From Geotoga petraea (GTDB lineage Bacteria; Thermotogota; Thermotogae; Petrotogales; Petrotogaceae), in assembly GCF_900102615.1 (NCBI RefSeq), contig NZ_FMYV01000007.1, forward strand, positions 1-64,000: a stretch of 64,000 bases of DNA. Direction: 5' to 3'. The notes under the pieces are model-generated. The model searched no databases and had not been told where the DNA came from. It was given only the letters and a program-made list of their open reading frames with translations. The first letter of the stretch is position 1, and every line of letters begins with the position of its first letter. Below are positions 62,003-64,000 of the stretch, piece by piece. The position numbers and the translations under genes are program-made.

Positions 62003-62374
62003 ATGGAACCCAGAAAAGATGATTTTGAAGTAAGATCAAAAAAACTTCAAAAAATGACAGATGAACAGTTGGACAATTACTTTTGGGAACTGGTGGAAAA
62101 AGTGGTAGACCCAATGATCGACATGGCATCTAAAAACACTTCTCAATCAATTGAAAGATCTGTTCTATTGAGAATGGGGTTCAATTCTATGCAAGCTAAA
62201 GAATTGGTAAATAAAATATTTGAAAAAAACTTACTTTCAAAAGGTGCTGGACACATTGTGTGGAAAGTTGCTAAAGAAAACAATATATCAGTAAAAGAAG
62301 CCGGAGAAAAAATGGTTGATGGCCAACTTTGGGATGAAGTTGATAGAATTTTCAAAGGTGGTGAAAACGTATGA
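62003..62374 (+). CDS. oraS: D-ornithine 4,5-aminomutase, S subunit
   Basis: A 123-residue helical subunit (KRDDFEVRSKKLQKMTDEQL-type start with long amphipathic helices, later ERSVLLRMGFNSMQAKELV). It has a GAGGAGG ribosome site 14 bases after ortB. It partners OraE in the B12- and PLP-dependent shift of the amino group of D-ornithine. It overlaps oraE by ATGA. Confidence 0.92.
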   Translation: MEPRKDDFEVRSKKLQKMTDEQLDNYFWELVEKVVDPMIDMASKNTSQSIERSVLLRMGFNSMQAKELVNKIFEKNLLSKGAGHIVWKVAKENNISVKEAGEKMVDGQLWDEVDRIFKGGENV

Positions 62375-64000
62375 AATTAGACCCTAATAAAAATTTAGAC
62401 ATAGATAACATCTTGAAAGACTTAGATAAATACAGGCCAAGAAGAAAAGGTTGGACTTGGAGAAAAAAACTACCTCCTGGAACAAAAAAAGGTGATTTTG
62501 AATTTTATGATATATCAGAAGATTTGAAAAATTCTATACCACTTCCAACTGCACATTATTTTGGAAATATAGACCCCCAACCAGATGCTGTAATAACTTC
62601 TGAAATAGCTTCTGGAAGATTTGAAGAAGACATCAGAAGAATGAGAATGGCAGCCTGGCACGGCGCAGACCACATTATGGTTATAAGAACCCTTGGTCAA
62701 AGTCATATCGATAGTTTAATTGAAGGTACTCCAGAAGGAATTGGTGGAATACCTATAACCAGAAAACAATTGAGAGCATCAAGAAAAGCTTGTGACCTCA
62801 TAGAAGACGAAGTTGGAAGACCAATAAATTTCCATTCATACGTTTCTGGAGTTGCCGGGCCTGAAATCGCTGTTTTATTCGCCGAAGAAGGAGTAAACGC
62901 GGCTCACCAAGATCCCCAATACAACGTTTTATACAGAGGAATTAATCCTATAAGATCATTTGTAGATGCAGCTGTTGCAAAACACATAATGGCTGAAGAA
63001 GGAATGCTTCAAATTGATGGTGCACATAATGCAAATGCATCAGCAAAAAAAGCATGGAACGTTATGCCTGAGCTTTTAGTTCAGCATGGCATTAACTCAT
63101 TATATTCTGTAAAAGCAGGAATGAAGAAAGAAAATATAGCTCTTTCAACCGTTCCTCCTACAACTGTTCCTTCTCCAGAATTCAGAATGAATTTGATATA
63201 TGCAATGACATTGAGAGAAGTATTCAAAGATTACAAATTCAGAGCTCAAATGAACACGAGATACATAGAATCTGATTTGTTTGATGCTACAAGAGTTCAT
63301 GTTTTAAACACAGTATTATCCAAACTAACATCAGCTGATATACAATCAACAATAACACCCGATGAAGGAAGAAACGTCCCCTGGCATATAAACTCAATCA
63401 GAGGTGTTGAAACTGCAAAACATACAATGGTTTCACTTGATGACATAAAAGAATACGTTCAAATAAATGAAGAAAAAGTAAGACCACAAATAAGAGATTT
63501 AAAAATGAGAGCTATTTTAATGCTCGAAGAAATTATTGAAAAAGGTGGATATTTTGAAGCTGTTGAAGATGGCATGTTTGTTGACAACGGCTATTATCCA
63601 GAAAGACAGGGAGACGGTATTGCAAGGCCAAAAGACGGCGGAATAGGAGCTGGATCTGTTGTTCCAAGGGATGAAGACTACATGGCCCCTGTTTGCAATC
63701 ATTTTGGTTATAACAACCTTCCCAAAGATGAAGAATATGACAAAGTTTGTGATTTAATCGGTGGTTGTACACTACACAATCCAGACAAGATTCAGTACAT
63801 AGACGAACTTGATGAAACAGATAATGTTGAACAAAGAATGTCTAATTACAGAGAAAATAAGAAAAAAGGATTAATAAAACCAGAAGTAGAATGGAGTCAC
63901 GATGGTGTTATTCAAATTGATATGACTATACCTGATACACCAGAATATGCAGAAGCTGCGGCCCTTGAAATATGTAAAAAAATGAACCTTGAAGATCCTC
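62371..64000 (+). CDS. oraE: D-ornithine 4,5-aminomutase, E subunit (cut by window edge)
   Basis: The first 543 codons are in the window. The TIM-barrel part is visible: MRMAAWHGADHIMVIRTLGQ, DGAHNANASAKKAWNV, NTRYIESDLFDATR and GGCTLHNPDKIQYIDELDET. Known OraE proteins are about 730 residues, so the Rossmann domain with the B12 DxHxxG motif and the PLP lysine should lie beyond base 64000. No stop is present to the edge. A gene for ornithine racemase was not seen in the window. Confidence 0.93.
   Translation, partial: MKLDPNKNLDIDNILKDLDKYRPRRKGWTWRKKLPPGTKKGDFEFYDISEDLKNSIPLPTAHYFGNIDPQPDAVITSEIASGRFEEDIRRMRMAAWHGADHIMVIRTLGQSHIDSLIEGTPEGIGGIPITRKQLRASRKACDLIEDEVGRPINFHSYVSGVAGPEIAVLFAEEGVNAAHQDPQYNVLYRGINPIRSFVDAAVAKHIMAEEGMLQIDGAHNANASAKKAWNVMPELLVQHGINSLYSVKAGMKKENIALSTVPPTTVPSPEFRMNLIYAMTLREVFKDYKFRAQMNTRYIESDLFDATRVHVLNTVLSKLTSADIQSTITPDEGRNVPWHINSIRGVETAKHTMVSLDDIKEYVQINEEKVRPQIRDLKMRAILMLEEIIEKGGYFEAVEDGMFVDNGYYPERQGDGIARPKDGGIGAGSVVPRDEDYMAPVCNHFGYNNLPKDEEYDKVCDLIGGCTLHNPDKIQYIDELDETDNVEQRMSNYRENKKKGLIKPEVEWSHDGVIQIDMTIPDTPEYAEAAALEICKKMNLEDP

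Overview
The window is AT-rich, with dense, mostly co-oriented genes, GGAGG-type ribosome sites and many short U-tract hairpin terminators. It looks like a fermentative, sheathed bacterium of the Thermotogota, Petrotogales side (Geotoga, Oceanotoga, Petrotoga or Marinitoga-like). The reasons are an Mrp-Mbx type ion-pumping complex, GlpP with a three-gene glycerol-3-phosphate oxidation set, several exported beta-barrel proteins and ornithine fermentation genes. The genus is an inference; no rRNA or tRNA gene was seen.

Layout. 0-7 kb: a small ribosomally made peptide cassette (32-residue precursor, radical SAM/SPASM enzyme, ABC exporter), an MFS exporter and a frameshifted ABC exporter. 7-8.6 kb: one orphan helical protein. 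8.6-19.3 kb: a 13-gene minus-strand operon for a group-4 hydrogenase-like, Mrp-containing membrane oxidoreductase. It starts at a perfect TTGACA-17-TATAAT promoter and ends in a protein that fuses a NuoI-type ferredoxin to a GltD/NfnB-type flavoprotein. 19.3-21.7 kb: a gene graveyard (truncated genes, IS3 remnant, ABC-F remnant, MITE-like repeat) around two tandem GNAT acetyltransferases. 21.7-27.1 kb: TPR protein, membrane esterase, ribokinase, methyltransferase and a zinc-type CDF exporter with an operator. 27.2-27.6 kb: an isolated plus-strand unit making two related micro-peptides.

27.6-34.8 kb: a five-gene signalling operon (CHASE2 adenylate cyclase, degenerate HD-GYP, DUF3307 membrane protein, FecR-domain beta-barrel protein, GAF-HD-GYP). 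34.9-46 kb: a PHP phosphoesterase, envelope proteins and lipoproteins, a 2H phosphoesterase and a LytS/LytR-type two-component system. 46-48.9 kb: a parvulin, then hisIE-hisC behind a leader-peptide attenuator. 49-54.8 kb: GlpP, a membrane hydrolase and the glp genes; the last two units carry look-alike terminator/antiterminator leaders. 55-57.9 kb: alkaline phosphatase and a YibE/F protein. 58-59 kb: a repeat cluster holding a structured RNA candidate with two CACGGAUG-capped hairpins, then a gene lacking a normal start codon. 59.2-64 kb: ord-ortA-ortB-oraS-oraE, the oxidative branch of ornithine fermentation, cut by the window edge.

Most likely new biology: the twin micro-peptides at 27.3-27.5 kb, the CsrA-type RNA candidate at 58.04-58.16 kb, the his leader with an unusual peptide, the paired GlpP-type leaders, the NuoI-GltD fusion, and three families of intergenic hairpin repeats, some with covarying stems.
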